DNA from: Hypsibius dujardini
Taxonomy: Eukaryota > Tardigrada > Eutardigrada > Parachela > Hypsibiidae
Assembly: GCA_001579985.1 (NCBI GenBank)
Contig: LRSR01006856.1
Span: 1 to 51,638 of the forward strand
Direction of reading: 5' to 3'
Length of the DNA: 51,638 nt
A program made the translations under genes and the position numbers. Position 1 is the first letter of the stretch. Each line of letters begins with the position of its first letter. Under the pieces are notes generated by a model. That model was given only the letters and a program-made list of their open reading frames with translations. It ran no database searches and was not told where the DNA came from. Of the stretch, positions 34,990 to 45,370 are shown piece after piece.

Positions 34990-36712
34990 CTAGCAACAAC
35001 AGAACCCGATTATTTAATTTGTGGTACGCGTATCATCCGTCACCATGATTCACGTAACACATTTTCGTACTGATATTATTTGCTAGAAAGATATAGTCAC
35101 CCGGCTGGACAGCGGAGAATTGCGGGGGGGGGATTATTCATAAAATGAGGGTGATAAGTCGTAGGCAAATTTTGCTTCTTGCACCTACGAGCTAGACTAT
35201 TTTAATCTTCTGAGAAGCAATGAGCATACACTTGCTAGATTTGACGGTCACATTCTATTTTCAGTGCGAGTTATGGGTCTTTTCGTTTCGTTTTTTTGCT
35301 TTGATATTTTTTACCACTTATTTATTTAAATTCAAAAAACAAATTTAGAAAAAAACTTTTCAAAGGGTAGGAACCTAGTTAGCACCACCTTGCTAACACT
35401 TGGACCGCCCGAACAATATTCAGTCCCACGTGCCGACATTTTTTTTCTCATTATCAAAAAAATAAGGAACTTGAGACTGGTCCTTAGGGCATCTAGTAAA
35501 ACTGGTATTGCAATATTCGAGTGAATACAAGTGGAGTTAAAAATTAGTAACCATTAGGAAAAGGTTAGAACTCTGCCTAATGATTCGCTGCGCTACCACT
35601 GCAAGTAGCCACTGCGATTTACGTGTAACTGACATTTTGTGACTGTAGTCACTCGTTTGACGAATTTTTTTCCATTCTTCGTCAGCGGCGCCACGGTTCC
35701 CACCACCATTGAAACGATTACATATAATGGTTGTGGGGAATTTTCCAAACGATTCCGTTAGGATTTGCAAGGAATCATTCAGCACTTTCCCTAATCTAGC
35801 AAAGATTTGCTAGACCCGGTTCTATCCGTATACCCAGAACACCTGGTTACCAGAGGGTTACGCAGTTTAGAGGTTGTGTGATGGCGTGTCGGCACGACTA
35901 CAAACTGAGATTCAGCTACACACATAAAATGGCATCAGATTAAGTTCATTCCATAAATGTACGCCGCACTACTTTCCATCTTACCTCGTTCTCTGTACAG
36001 TCTCGTAAGGATTCTGAGTTCATCTGAATTCAATCATATCCCCAATGGCTGTGTTTCGTTCCCCCAATGGGGAACAGGGGGGAGGGGAAGCTTTAACGTT
36101 TAAAAAGAATTAACATTCCCCCCCCCCTGGTCCGTTGATTAGGAGGTATTGCTGAGCTTTTCACGACCCCTGTGTTCATGACGGTTCATTCCATTAATGA
36201 TAATGACTAACAGATGACGCGTTTGTTATGCCGTTAGAAATCACCTACATATGCCATAGACATGATGCAGGGTTGTTTGTTGCATGAAACATCGGTATGA
36301 TTCGGGAGTGAGTCTACATTATTGAAATCAGCAAGAGCCAGAGGCAGGTCGCTGACCAAAGGTGTGCGCACAGGAGCTACTCATAAAACTCAGCGTCTGT
36401 ATGAAAAACTTTCCGGAGCATTTACAGAGTGGTTATTCATCCTGCACTCTGAAAAGATTAATAAATCAGCAAATGCTTCAACATATGGCGCCTGTTAGCC
36501 TGAACCCGATCGTTCTCAGCTTCTCCTTTTTTCACTTTGGGTATGGAAAATATGTCGTCGCTTATGCATAAATCATAGGCTGACAGTGCACTTAAACGTC
36601 GTTTGAACACAGAGCAACATACGGACCGACAGAACTGGTATATCAAACTTTCTGAGCTGTCTCAGTGAAATTTGCGACAAAATTGTACTGTTTTATGTGT
36701 CATCGCATTTAG
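34990..36712. other. Intergenic region between divergent receptors D and B
   Basis: D lies on the minus strand and B on the plus strand, so this would be a shared divergent promoter region. It is AT-rich, with a G-run at about 35125 and a G/C palindromic stretch near 36060-36130 (GGGGAACAGGGGGGAGGGG against CCCCCCCCCTGG). I see no extra receptor exon. A minus frame at 35785-35537 is not supported. Confidence 0.5.
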
Positions 36713-39700
36713 ATGGACATGATTGTCTGGTTTGTGAGCTTGGGGTATCTCTCTTGCGCCTGGGTGGAGGCCGGTCGAGCACGGCCCCGCGTCGCACTAG
36801 CCACTACGACGATCATGGTGCCGGAAGCCAACACCACCAGCCGGGACGCGGTCCAAACCACCGGGCCGGCGATCGACCTGGGTGTGGAGTATTTACAGCG
36901 AACGTACGGAACCTTGTTTAACTTTTCGCACACCTACCTGATGGACCCTAGCCGTCCGACCGTTCCACTGTTGCTGGATGACGTGCAGAACTTTGCTGCG
37001 AAATTCGCGTATGATAATGCTGATTCTGACGCTTTTGCCATTCTTTCCTCCTGTACGTGGCAAACGAATTACATCCCAGTCGTGGTTTTCTAGCTCCTAC
37101 TCGTTTATACTTTTCCTCTTCTCTGTCGTCACAGGCACCATCGAGCAAAATAGAATTCTCAGCTTTACTAAAGGTCAGTTTTTTATTATTGATAGATTGC
37201 TGTTTCGGGCGAATATTCATTCACAAACCCCGTTGGCACGACTCATGCTTTGGAAAAAATGGGCAACTTTTGCTGAGGTTTCAAGTAGAACAGATTAAGT
37301 GGCACAGAATTCTCCGCTTGGACAAGGTTTATTGATAATTGTCAGTAATCCACGGGATGTTTATTTAACATGTCATCATGCCTTTCTCAATTTAAGTATT
37401 TGAGAGATGTGAGATTTACCCCATTTTTAGAGTTCCAAAATCCCTGCCGAAAGTATCCAACCACAATAACCGACAAAGAGACTAATACTTTAAAAAAAAC
37501 TTGCAAACCGTAAATGGTGCATGGTGGCTTTTAATAGCAGCTCTAGAATGAATAAATACAAGGGATTGCTATTGGTAAGGCAAGACTAACACACAAATGG
37601 ATTCTGAAAATATTGAACATTTTGGTGGAATGTCTCTGGTAATTTTAAACCATGACTGATGTCTGAAAGGCAGCTGCCCTAAGATTTCAAAGTGATTTAG
37701 AACACCTGTAGCAATAGTTAACGATACTGACATTAATCCATTCAGTCATGGGTACAAACCTAATAGGACCGTAGTTGTAATATTTATTATTAGGGAAACA
37801 CTTCTGGATTTCATCATAGCCTGAGTGATGCCGTTTACTCTGTATCAAATTGCCAGCCCTGAAATTTTTTTTTAAAGGATCAGAAACGATGAACAATTCT
37901 GTAGCAACGTTGTCCCATTTTCAGTGACGCTTTACTTTTCTCACAACTCTGCGACGTTCCTTGTATGCGATTTCATACCTGTGCACTTCGAAGAGAGTGG
38001 TATAGCGAATACAGTTACTTTTTTACGTAGATACCGGTATCCTCCTCGGATGTAGGTAAGTGACAGGTTAACTTGTTTGTGCATTATTGCGTGACATGTG
38101 TACCAAATAACACGATGAAATTATAACTTGTCCAATCTTAGCGGTGGAAGTGTGCCGGTGAGCCCCACTGAAACCAACGGACATTGCTTTGGCCTGTCAA
38201 TCTTTCCCGGGTCGGTGGCGATGAAGTTCATCTACGCCCTGCTGATGGCCAACAAGTGGACCAACATTGTGGGCTTGGTGGACCTGGACACCATCGGTGG
38301 TGAGGCCTTAAGCCGAGGATATCGAGCACTCTTTCAGGAGCGATTCAACGGACTGGACCCTGCCATGGAGGGCATTCGGTACACCGACGTCATCTACAAT
38401 TCCAATCTGGGCTACCCCGGTATTGAAAGAGCACTACGAGTCTTACGCCAGACTGCCCGAAGTATGGAACTGCCGCTGTGAATCTCATTGAGAATGTGTG
38501 GTGCTTCGGTAAACCGAAGGGTCTTCACCACGGTAGACGTAGAGAAAAGGCAAAAAGATGCTACTGCCCTGACTCAAACCGGCGACTACCTGCGTCTAAA
38601 GCGGGTGTCATGCCCTTAGACCACAGCAGCGATACAGTGCAACTTTTCGCCTTTTCACTACGTCTGCCGTGGCAAACACCCTTCGGTTTACCACAGATGT
38701 AAATAAAAAAAGTATGCCTAAAAATAAATGGAACCATTTTCTTATAGTCGTGTTTCTGTTTGGCTCTGGGAAATCCTTTCTAATGGTTTTGGTATGTAGA
38801 AATTAAGTTATAATTAGAATTCATGGAACCTGTCCGGACGGATTGAACAACTCACATCCTCGTTATTTTATGCGTCCCCACAGAGAACTGCAAAAGATCG
38901 CGGTATGATCAAGGGTGAATATGTCTTTTTCATGCTGACATTCAGTCGCTATGGAGTCAGTCTGGATAATGTAGACGACACGTGGTGGAAAACTACCGAC
39001 GCCAATGCCGACAGCGTGAGTATTTGTATGTGCCCGTTATGTTCAATTCTATTTTTGAAGACAATATGCAGTCCTGGACCGCATTGTAGACAAACACTAT
39101 ACAACCTTGCAACGTTGATATTTCCTCTGCCTATTAGCCCATCCCTGTTCGCGGTTATGTCAGCCCGGCGACGATTGTCATCAGCTTTGTCAATCCCTAC
39201 ACTGACGGTCTTGACACTCCCATCAGAGACCTCAGAAGCAGAATCGTTGAAAGAGCACGAAGTCACTACAATATGACCTATCCACGGAGTGGGGTGAGAA
39301 ATGAACTGTTATATTTTTGTTGGTTGAAACCGTAGAAACCGTAGCATGGGATAAATAATAATTTCGAAAAATCATATAAAAACTAAAACTTATAGTTATT
39401 GAAAAGTAAGCCTATTGGCGTCTGAAAATACCCTTTCGACATTGGCAAATCGCGGGGTGAGCAACGCAAAATGACTCAGAGAGCGCCTCAAGCGCCCCGA
39501 ATCCCCAAGCAAAATGTTCCGGCTGAGGGGCAATGATCCGGTTTGCCCAACGGCTAATTCGCCACTGCCTTTCGACATGAAAACGTCACAAATCTTGCAT
39601 AAATTGATAACATGCTTTAATAATTTTATGTAACTTATTTCGTTGGTTAAAATAAACAGAGGAAATAAAAAAACCGGTATAACTTTCAAGTCTTTATATG

Positions 39701-40949
39701 ATTCTACCATCAAGCCCGAATCAGGCTTACCCATTATGACAACGCAATGATTTAAATCTAAAAAATTTTCTGTTTTACGTACAGGTACCAACACTTGTAT
39801 ATGCGGCATACGAAATGCACCAAGTTTATGGAATGGTGAGCACAGCGGTTAATTACACAAGCACACTTGCATACCAAAGTTAATGATTTTTCTATGTAAT
39901 TCTTAATCACAGATTCTAAATGAGACGTTTACGCGGACGGGAAGGATAATGAGCGGAGAAGAGCTCGGCGCAGAGCTCAGGAAGAGAACTTTTCGTTTGC
40001 CGACTGGCCTTGCCTCCTTTAGTTCGAGCGGCGAGCGCGATATCAACATGATCGGGGAGATTCTAGATCCCATCACAATGAAATTTGTGGTATTGGTCAT
40101 GAATAATTTGACATATGAATCTCGGATATAAGTTTTATTATGTATTCTTTTACTCATTTGGGATTTTGCAGCCTAGTCTAATGTACGAGTCTGTTTCGGA
40201 GAAGCTCTCGACAACAGCTGACATCGCTTCATTTTGGCCGGGTGGATCATGGCCTCCTCCCAATCAGCCCAAATGCGGTTATATGGGCAATGCAAAAATC
40301 TGCACAGATAGTGAGTTATTTAGGCCGCCATCTAATTACTACATCTACTACCTGCGGCTAATGTTTGTTTCGGTCTTGTAAATAAGCGGCTAAAATGACA
40401 AAAGGAAAAAATCTCGAAATTTAGTCGAATAAGTTTTAAATTTCATTGAGTAATTTGAGAGTCTGGGATAATTTCACAGCAACTGAGTTTGACCTGTGGC
40501 AAGGACTAATATTTTTAAGCATTCATGTAATGTTTGTGCAACAACAATCGGCGTTTTGATGCAGGAATCTTGCGTCATGCTCAGAGAATTGGTTTAATTT
40601 TGACAATTATTCCAGCTTAAATTCATTTAGGAATTTCTAGTTCTCAGAAGGACTTTGTAGTCACTGTCGGAATCGGTGTTAGTGTATGCGTTGGGCTTGT
40701 CGGAATCTGCACGTTGATTGTTGTGAGGTTAGAGTCGTATGTTTTGTGAATTACGTAGTTGCACAGCGTTGTCCGTTTAATATTTTATTGTTTAGATATA
40801 TGCGCACGCATAAGCCGGACTCGGAGACATGGTGGATCCTTACCGGGAAATTGCTTGTCCAAAGGCAGCTTCGTCGCATGTCGCTGGTGGAAAAGAAACT
40901 TCTATACGCAATATTATCCAAATCAGCTGATTCTATAGACAGTTTTTGA
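36713..40949 (+). CDS. Short-tailed natriuretic-peptide-receptor-like receptor, copy B (intact)
   Basis: Twelve exons: 36713-37052, 37135-37173, 38031-38055, 38142-38461, 38748-38791, 38884-39015, 39138-39293, 39785-39835, 39913-40089, 40172-40310, 40631-40727 and 40796-40949. Every junction is GT-AG and all phases agree, giving 557 aa, close to vertebrate NPR-C (about 540). Residues 1-22 are a signal peptide. Residues about 23-475 form a PBP1/ANF-receptor-like ectodomain: GPAIDLGVEYL, microexon GILLGCS, GGSVPVSPT, GEYVFFMLTF, the sequons NFS, NMT and NET, RTFRLPTG, SGERDINMIGE and WPGGSWPPPNQPKCGY. Residues 483-506 are the only transmembrane helix. The 51-residue tail (507-557) has WWILTGKLLV and MSLVEKK and ends at TGA, with no kinase-homology or guanylyl-cyclase domain. 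By family analogy it may bind a peptide ligand as a clearance, decoy or G-protein-coupled receptor; this is inference. The true ligand is unknown. Confidence 0.82.
38508..38692. mobile_element. Miniature inverted-repeat element with a tRNA-like core
   Basis: The ends are inverted repeats of about 45-50 bp: GGTAAACCGAAGGGTCTTCA at the left and the reverse complement of GGTAAACCGAAGGGTGTTTG at the right, about 90% alike and continuing through CCACGG[TC]AGACGTAG and GAAAAGGC. The centre is a tRNA-like sequence on the minus strand. The element lies in intron 4 of receptor B. A target duplication is not clear. The left end contains an extra 8-bp hairpin insert (GCTTCGGT). Confidence 0.75.
38560..38630 (-). 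tRNA. tRNA-like sequence (possible tRNA pseudogene, anticodon UAG) inside the inverted-repeat element
   Basis: On the minus strand a cloverleaf of standard spacing can be drawn. The acceptor stem GCTGCTG pairs with CAGTAGC (one G-U). The D stem is GTC/GAC. The anticodon stem CCCGC/GCAGG has one mismatch around loop TTTAGAC, putting UAG at 34-36. The T arm has loop TTTGAGT and two stem mismatches. Box A (TGGTCTAAGGG) and box B (GGTTTGAGTC) are close to consensus. The short variable loop does not fit a tRNA-Leu, although UAG would read a Leu codon. Flanking inverted repeats and stem mismatches suggest a pseudogene or a SINE-like promoter, not a working tRNA. Confidence 0.5.
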
Positions 40950-41600
40950 CTTCTTATTACGAGGTCTTGCAATTAATTGAGTGTTTAATGATGCTATCAT
41001 GTTGACCTTATGATAGTTACACGGTAGTAATTTTGATCAATTGCGCGCTTAAGGAGTACCACTGGAACCATTAGTTCCGTTACCATTTGCACTATTAGAT
41101 CATTAGTACGATTGGTACCGTTACTATCAATACCACTGATACCATTTGTGCTATTGGTATTGGTATTATTGGTACTATTACTATTTGTACTATTCAAACC
41201 GTCAGTACTATTATTACTAGTAAAATTAGTATCATTAGAACCACTACGGTGACTACTATTAATACCATTAGACCCCTTAGTGCCATTACTATTCGTACCA
41301 TTCATACAATTAGTACCATTACTAATCGTGCAATCAGTACTATTACTCCATTACTATGAACAGTGACTACTGGCGAGTGTGGACACAAGCATTTGGAAAT
41401 ATTACAGTGCCTTTTCAACATGTGGAATAGTAGAATATCCTAGTAAGCATAACATACCGGGTGCGGGGTTCATTTTGGCACAAACTTTGCCTTCTTTTTT
41501 TATTCACAAAATTTCGTCAAAAAATTACCAAAAAATTGCAGAAAGTAGAGAAATAGGTCTCCTACCGGGAACAAAAAAGAGTTTACTGAATATGAAAGTC
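40950..41600. other. 3' flank of receptor B
   Basis: No gene. It contains the simple-repeat tract at about 41050-41365. I found no canonical AATAAA close to the stop of copy B, so its cleavage site is not predicted. Confidence 0.5.
41050..41365. repeat. Imperfect trinucleotide repeat tract (ACC/ACT/ATT units)
   Basis: Units such as GGTACCATT, AGTACTATT and GGTACTATT are strung together with frequent substitutions. The minus frame reads as a Ser/Asn/Thr/Gly-rich low-complexity chain. I treat it as a degenerate microsatellite. Confidence 0.85.
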
Positions 41601-42060
41601 TCTGGCCTTCTCCATCTTGCGAACCCGAGACATCCAGGAATTAATGCTGTCCTGAATCACTTGCTGGAAAATCACCTCTTATTTGTCCTTCAATATCTTA
41701 GCCAATCGGGCGAAGCTGGAAATAAGTTTGTGTTGGTTGACACGCTCCTGCAGTAGGCTCCACACACAATAATTGAGAGGATGGAGATTGGGGCTGTTGG
41801 GCGGGATATTGGCGTTCCGAACGAAGCAGGGTATTTTTTTCTCCAAAAAGGCCTGCACAGTTCCTGCCGCGTGGCACGGTACTTTGTCTTGATACAAAAT
41901 TGCCGAATTCGCTTCCAGACCGTAGGGAAGGTTCTCCAGCATCGGTTTCAGTCAGCTGTCCTTGTAGATATGCTGATTGAGACTTAAACCAGATTTCAAA
42001 ACAAGGAGGGAAGATCGACCGGAAAAAGAACCGGCGGCAAAGACGATGGCGCACAAAGCA
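41600..42060 (-). pseudogene. Tc1/mariner DD37D-type transposase relic
   Basis: The minus strand encodes LKSGLSLNQHIYKDS, then a TGA (41954-41952), then LKPMLENLPYG, LYQDKVPCHAAGTVQ, NIPPNSPNLHPLNYCVWSLL and SFARLAKILKDK, another stop, then a C-terminal piece (INSWMSRVRKMEK). The second catalytic Asp is in YQDKVPCH and the residue 37 positions later is Asn (PLN in place of PLD). Only the catalytic C-terminal half is present. It differs from the element at 34.2-34.8 kb in sequence, so it is a separate lineage. Confidence 0.8.
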
Positions 42061-44120
42061 GACTTGAAAAATTGCTTGTAAAACGGTTTTTTGTTATCGG
42101 CAGCGCCTCTTTAGCATCTCCCAATGCAAAACAATAAATACTACGTTTTGAGACCTTCTCCTATAACACAACTACAATATGAGGCACCGAAAATCCTCGG
42201 GATAGCCAGGACACAATAAGATTTCGGATCTCCTCACAAATCATCTTCCCATTCTTTTAAATGTAAACAAATTAAATTTTCTTTTTGTGTGAGTTAGAGA
42301 GGGGCCTTTTGTCTCCCAATTGAGTGCTTAATCACTCAAATCGACCAGCGCGCACGCGCGCTTGCTTACTTTTAATTTTGTGCCAAAATGAACCCCGCAC
42401 GGGGTACATGTGTACGGTAATCTGCACGCAAGGATGGAATAATGGAATAATTTTCCTAATGAACTGTTTTGCAGTATGCTTGGATAGCTTGATGTATGTC
42501 AAACAGTGGAAAAATGGAATAAAAGATTAATCAAGCCAAATGTGTGCTGATGATAACTGCGTGTGCGATGAACTGCAGTCGATCTGTACATGGTCGATTA
42601 ATGAAATAATGTATGCGAACAGTGACTGCAAACAGTGAGTAATGGAGTACATTGCTAAACGTCAACGGGGTATGGATTGAGTGAACCACAACTGAATAAT
42701 GGAGTACTGTAAATGTTGCATTTGTCAGAAACCAGAAACCAATGTTTTCATCCACCCTTCGTTCGGCGTTGCCCGTTGGTCTATTCATCGGGCATTCGTT
42801 CAGCCATCCTTCGGTGATCTCTTTGCTATCATCCGTCCTGTAGTCCATTGTTCGTTCATCCCTCGGTGCATAGTCTATAGTTTCTCGTTCGCTTACCGTG
42901 TGACGAGCATCCGCCCGTCTTTCGGCTGTACCCCTATCCGTTCGTCGGAGTCTGTCAGCCATCTGTCGCCTGTAATTTGTACACAATGCGCTGGCCAATA
43001 AATGCCCCATAATTCTCTTTGTCTGCATGTTCATCTACTTCTCAGCAGTTCAACAACAGAGGGTTGGTGGAATCTAAACTGGAACTATGGTCATTTTGAG
43101 CAGCGGAAGGCCGACTGGTGGACTATGGACTAGATGACCATCGTAGGCACGGGGAGGTGATGGTCATTCTGTAATTGAACGATGAGGGGTTGGTGCTGTG
43201 TTTGGTCCACCAAACCGAGTGATTGTTGAACCATGGGAACGGTTCAAAGAAGTCTGTCTAAGTGACGGAATTTGGATAACAAAATCGTTTGATTGAATGA
43301 TGAAATGGGTTGTGGATCATCGGTTGAGTTGAGAAAAAGCTAAACTAGATGAGCCACTGCGGGATTGGTGGTAGAATCAGTAGACAGTACGTTTCACTGA
43401 TTGAAGTTTACATCATAACCAGAGACGAAAGATTAAACCTGTCTCTGAAGTCATGCCTGTTGCGTAGCTCATTTGCCTGATGGACAGTGGAAACTGTGAA
43501 ATGACGATTAGTTACAGGAATCGAAAGTATTACTTAGTTTGAACAGACAGTCTGATGTAGATACAGAAGTTGCGACTCGGTTAAGTGACCGAGGATCAGC
43601 TACAGATCATTGATCTGTGCGAACTAAAAAAATTTTTGGTTAAATTGTGCATGGCAGTCTGTGACTGAAACCTGCTACAAAAGTCCCATATACGGGCGCA
43701 AAAACTGGTTCATTTGGGTACAATGTCGCTCATACGACACATGGCATTGACGTGACCAAACATATTTGAGGATGTCAAAGCAATGAGAGTTGTCCAGAAG
43801 CAGCATTAGCTGGCATTAAAAAATGTGAAGTGATAAGGTCTAGTCGTAGCTATAGCGTCCCCCGCTGACTCAAGGAAAGGAGCAGCTATTTCCGTTCATT
43901 CTGTCAATAACGGATCCTGCGCGACTGCGCAGAGTAGTTCAGTTTTTCTCCCCTCCTGAGGATGATGGGTGTGTGTGAGTATTTAAGTGCGTGATTGTGT
44001 ATTGTGTGAGGAGATTCAGGGGTGTGCACGTTAGCGCTCTCCCCTACCCCTAATTATATTTTTTTCATGGCCCGTAGGTCATTTGCGGTATAGCAAACCT
44101 GTGTCTGAGTTCTTCAATAT
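42061..44120. other. Intergenic stretch; degenerate short repeats, no gene
   Basis: Around 42420-43000 the DNA has a loose repetition of ATGGAATAA-like and CGTTCATCC-like words, and from 43050-43600 of TGGTGGAC- and GATTGAATGA-like words. They produce open frames (for example minus 43034-42531) with biased composition. I see no domain or exon structure and do not annotate a gene. Confidence 0.5.
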
Positions 44121-44125
44121 TTTTT

Positions 44126-44770
44126 TTGGATTGGAGTTCCTTCCAAGACGGGAACAGGGGAGGTTCTAAATGGCGTTGCGAATCTACTTTCGTAACAAAC
44201 AAATGGATCAGTTTAATGCGAAAAAAGCTGGCAGATCTGATGCGCCAATTGCTCGGATTTTTTCAGTCAACAATAACGCGCGAGTTCGTCTTGCTCTTCA
44301 ATCGGAAGTGCGCGGATTGCGAATCGAGATCCTATTGGTGTTTGGGTGTCGGGTTATGCTTACAGCCGACGTCTGTGTGGATTACGGATTGTACAGAGTA
44401 GCCCTCGGGACTCTACTTGGTATCCTGTACCGAGACGGAGCGGCCTCGGTATTTACCAAGAAGTGTTTTGGTTCGCTTCAATAATAATAAGTGGGAGCAG
44501 CCCAATAGAATTCGACCTTGAATGTTTTCCATATCACCAGTCTGGAGGACATGGGGGACCAAGCCGTATGGTAAGTGTTAGCGTACACTGGTACCACAAG
44601 AAACTGCTTGTGCTGTGAGTGTGCACAAAGCGCAGGGTCTGACCGTTGGCAGGGCGATGGTGGACATTGGGTTAAGAGAATTTGCTTCAGGCTTGACCTA
44701 TGTAGCCTTATCATGTACTTGGATGATCTTGCTTTAGTTTCTGGATTTGTGTACTCCCGTTGGTAGACTA
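44126..44770 (+). pseudogene. PIF1/Helitron-type helicase C-terminal fragment, frameshifted
   Basis: Three successive plus frames carry the end of a PIF1-like helicase as found in Helitrons. The first has VNNNARVRLALQSEVRGLRI and then GCRVMLTADVCVDYGLYRVA (family pattern: GA-VMLT-N-----GL-NGA). The second (44480-44580) is a linker with IEFDLECF. The third (about 44617-44715) is VHKAQGLTVGRAMVDIG then EFASGLTYVALS, matching the last motifs (HKSQG and TYVALSR). At least two frameshifts are needed and the last Arg is changed. It is a dead fragment; Helitron termini were not identified. Confidence 0.8.
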
Positions 44771-45059
44771 ACTCAAGATTCTTGAGGTTTCAAGAGCGTG
44801 CACGTGAGGAGCAACAGTTGAAGACGATGGGCAGCATCGGTTGATCGTGTATTTTCTCTCTCAATTACGAAGCAATTACCAACCCTGATACCTACCAATT
44901 CCATCCTGGCGATATTTAAAATGATAAAGTTACTGTTGTGTCAAACTTAATAAATGAGAGACTAATGATATTTGGGACTCTTTTGTACAATTATAGATAT
45001 CAAGAAACCGTTCAACGCCTCCGGGATAAAAAATACGGAGTCAGGTGTCCCACACGACT

Positions 45060-45370
45060 TTTCAAAGCCCAATCAGCGACTCAGAAAATAACCTCGGCAC
45101 AGCTGTATGTCTGTATCCGAGTTGTACTGGGAGATGAGTCCTTCCTGGTAATGCTTGTGGATAAGGAGTAATTGTGGGGAACGTACTGTTTTTCGTTACC
45201 CTTTTCAGCCCACACCAGTTCGCGGTTACGTCAGCCTGGAGTAGGTCGTCATCAGCTTTGTCAATCATTACTCGAATAGCCATAAGGCACCCATCAGAAA
45301 ACCGAGAAGTCGAATCGTCCCCGCCGCCCACATACATCACAACATGAGCTATTCACGAAATGGCTTAGGA
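45060..45370 (+). pseudogene. Receptor copy F remnant (exon 5 and exon 7 pieces)
   Basis: At 45210-45365, after TTTTCAG, the sequence reads PTPVRGYVS, then a stop, then VVISFVNHYSN, APIRKPRSRIVPAAHIHHNMSYSRNG, plainly homologous to exon 7 of copies B and C (PIPVRGYVSPATIVISFVNPY ...). About 60 bp upstream, RVVLGDESFLVML resembles exon 5 (VFLFGSGKSFLMVL). The exon between them (WWK region) is not recognisable. This is a decayed partial duplicate on the same strand as B and C. Confidence 0.75.

Noticed and set aside
38748-38791. GSGKS in receptor exon 5 as a P-loop
   Set aside because: The full Walker A pattern GxxxxGK[ST] is absent, and the site lies in an extracellular domain.
41050-41305. 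Asn/Ser/Thr/Gly-rich minus-strand protein
   Set aside because: It is a degenerate trinucleotide repeat without flanking exon structure.
42531-43034. 167-residue minus-strand frame
   Set aside because: Loose short-word repetition explains the open frame; no domain and no splice context.
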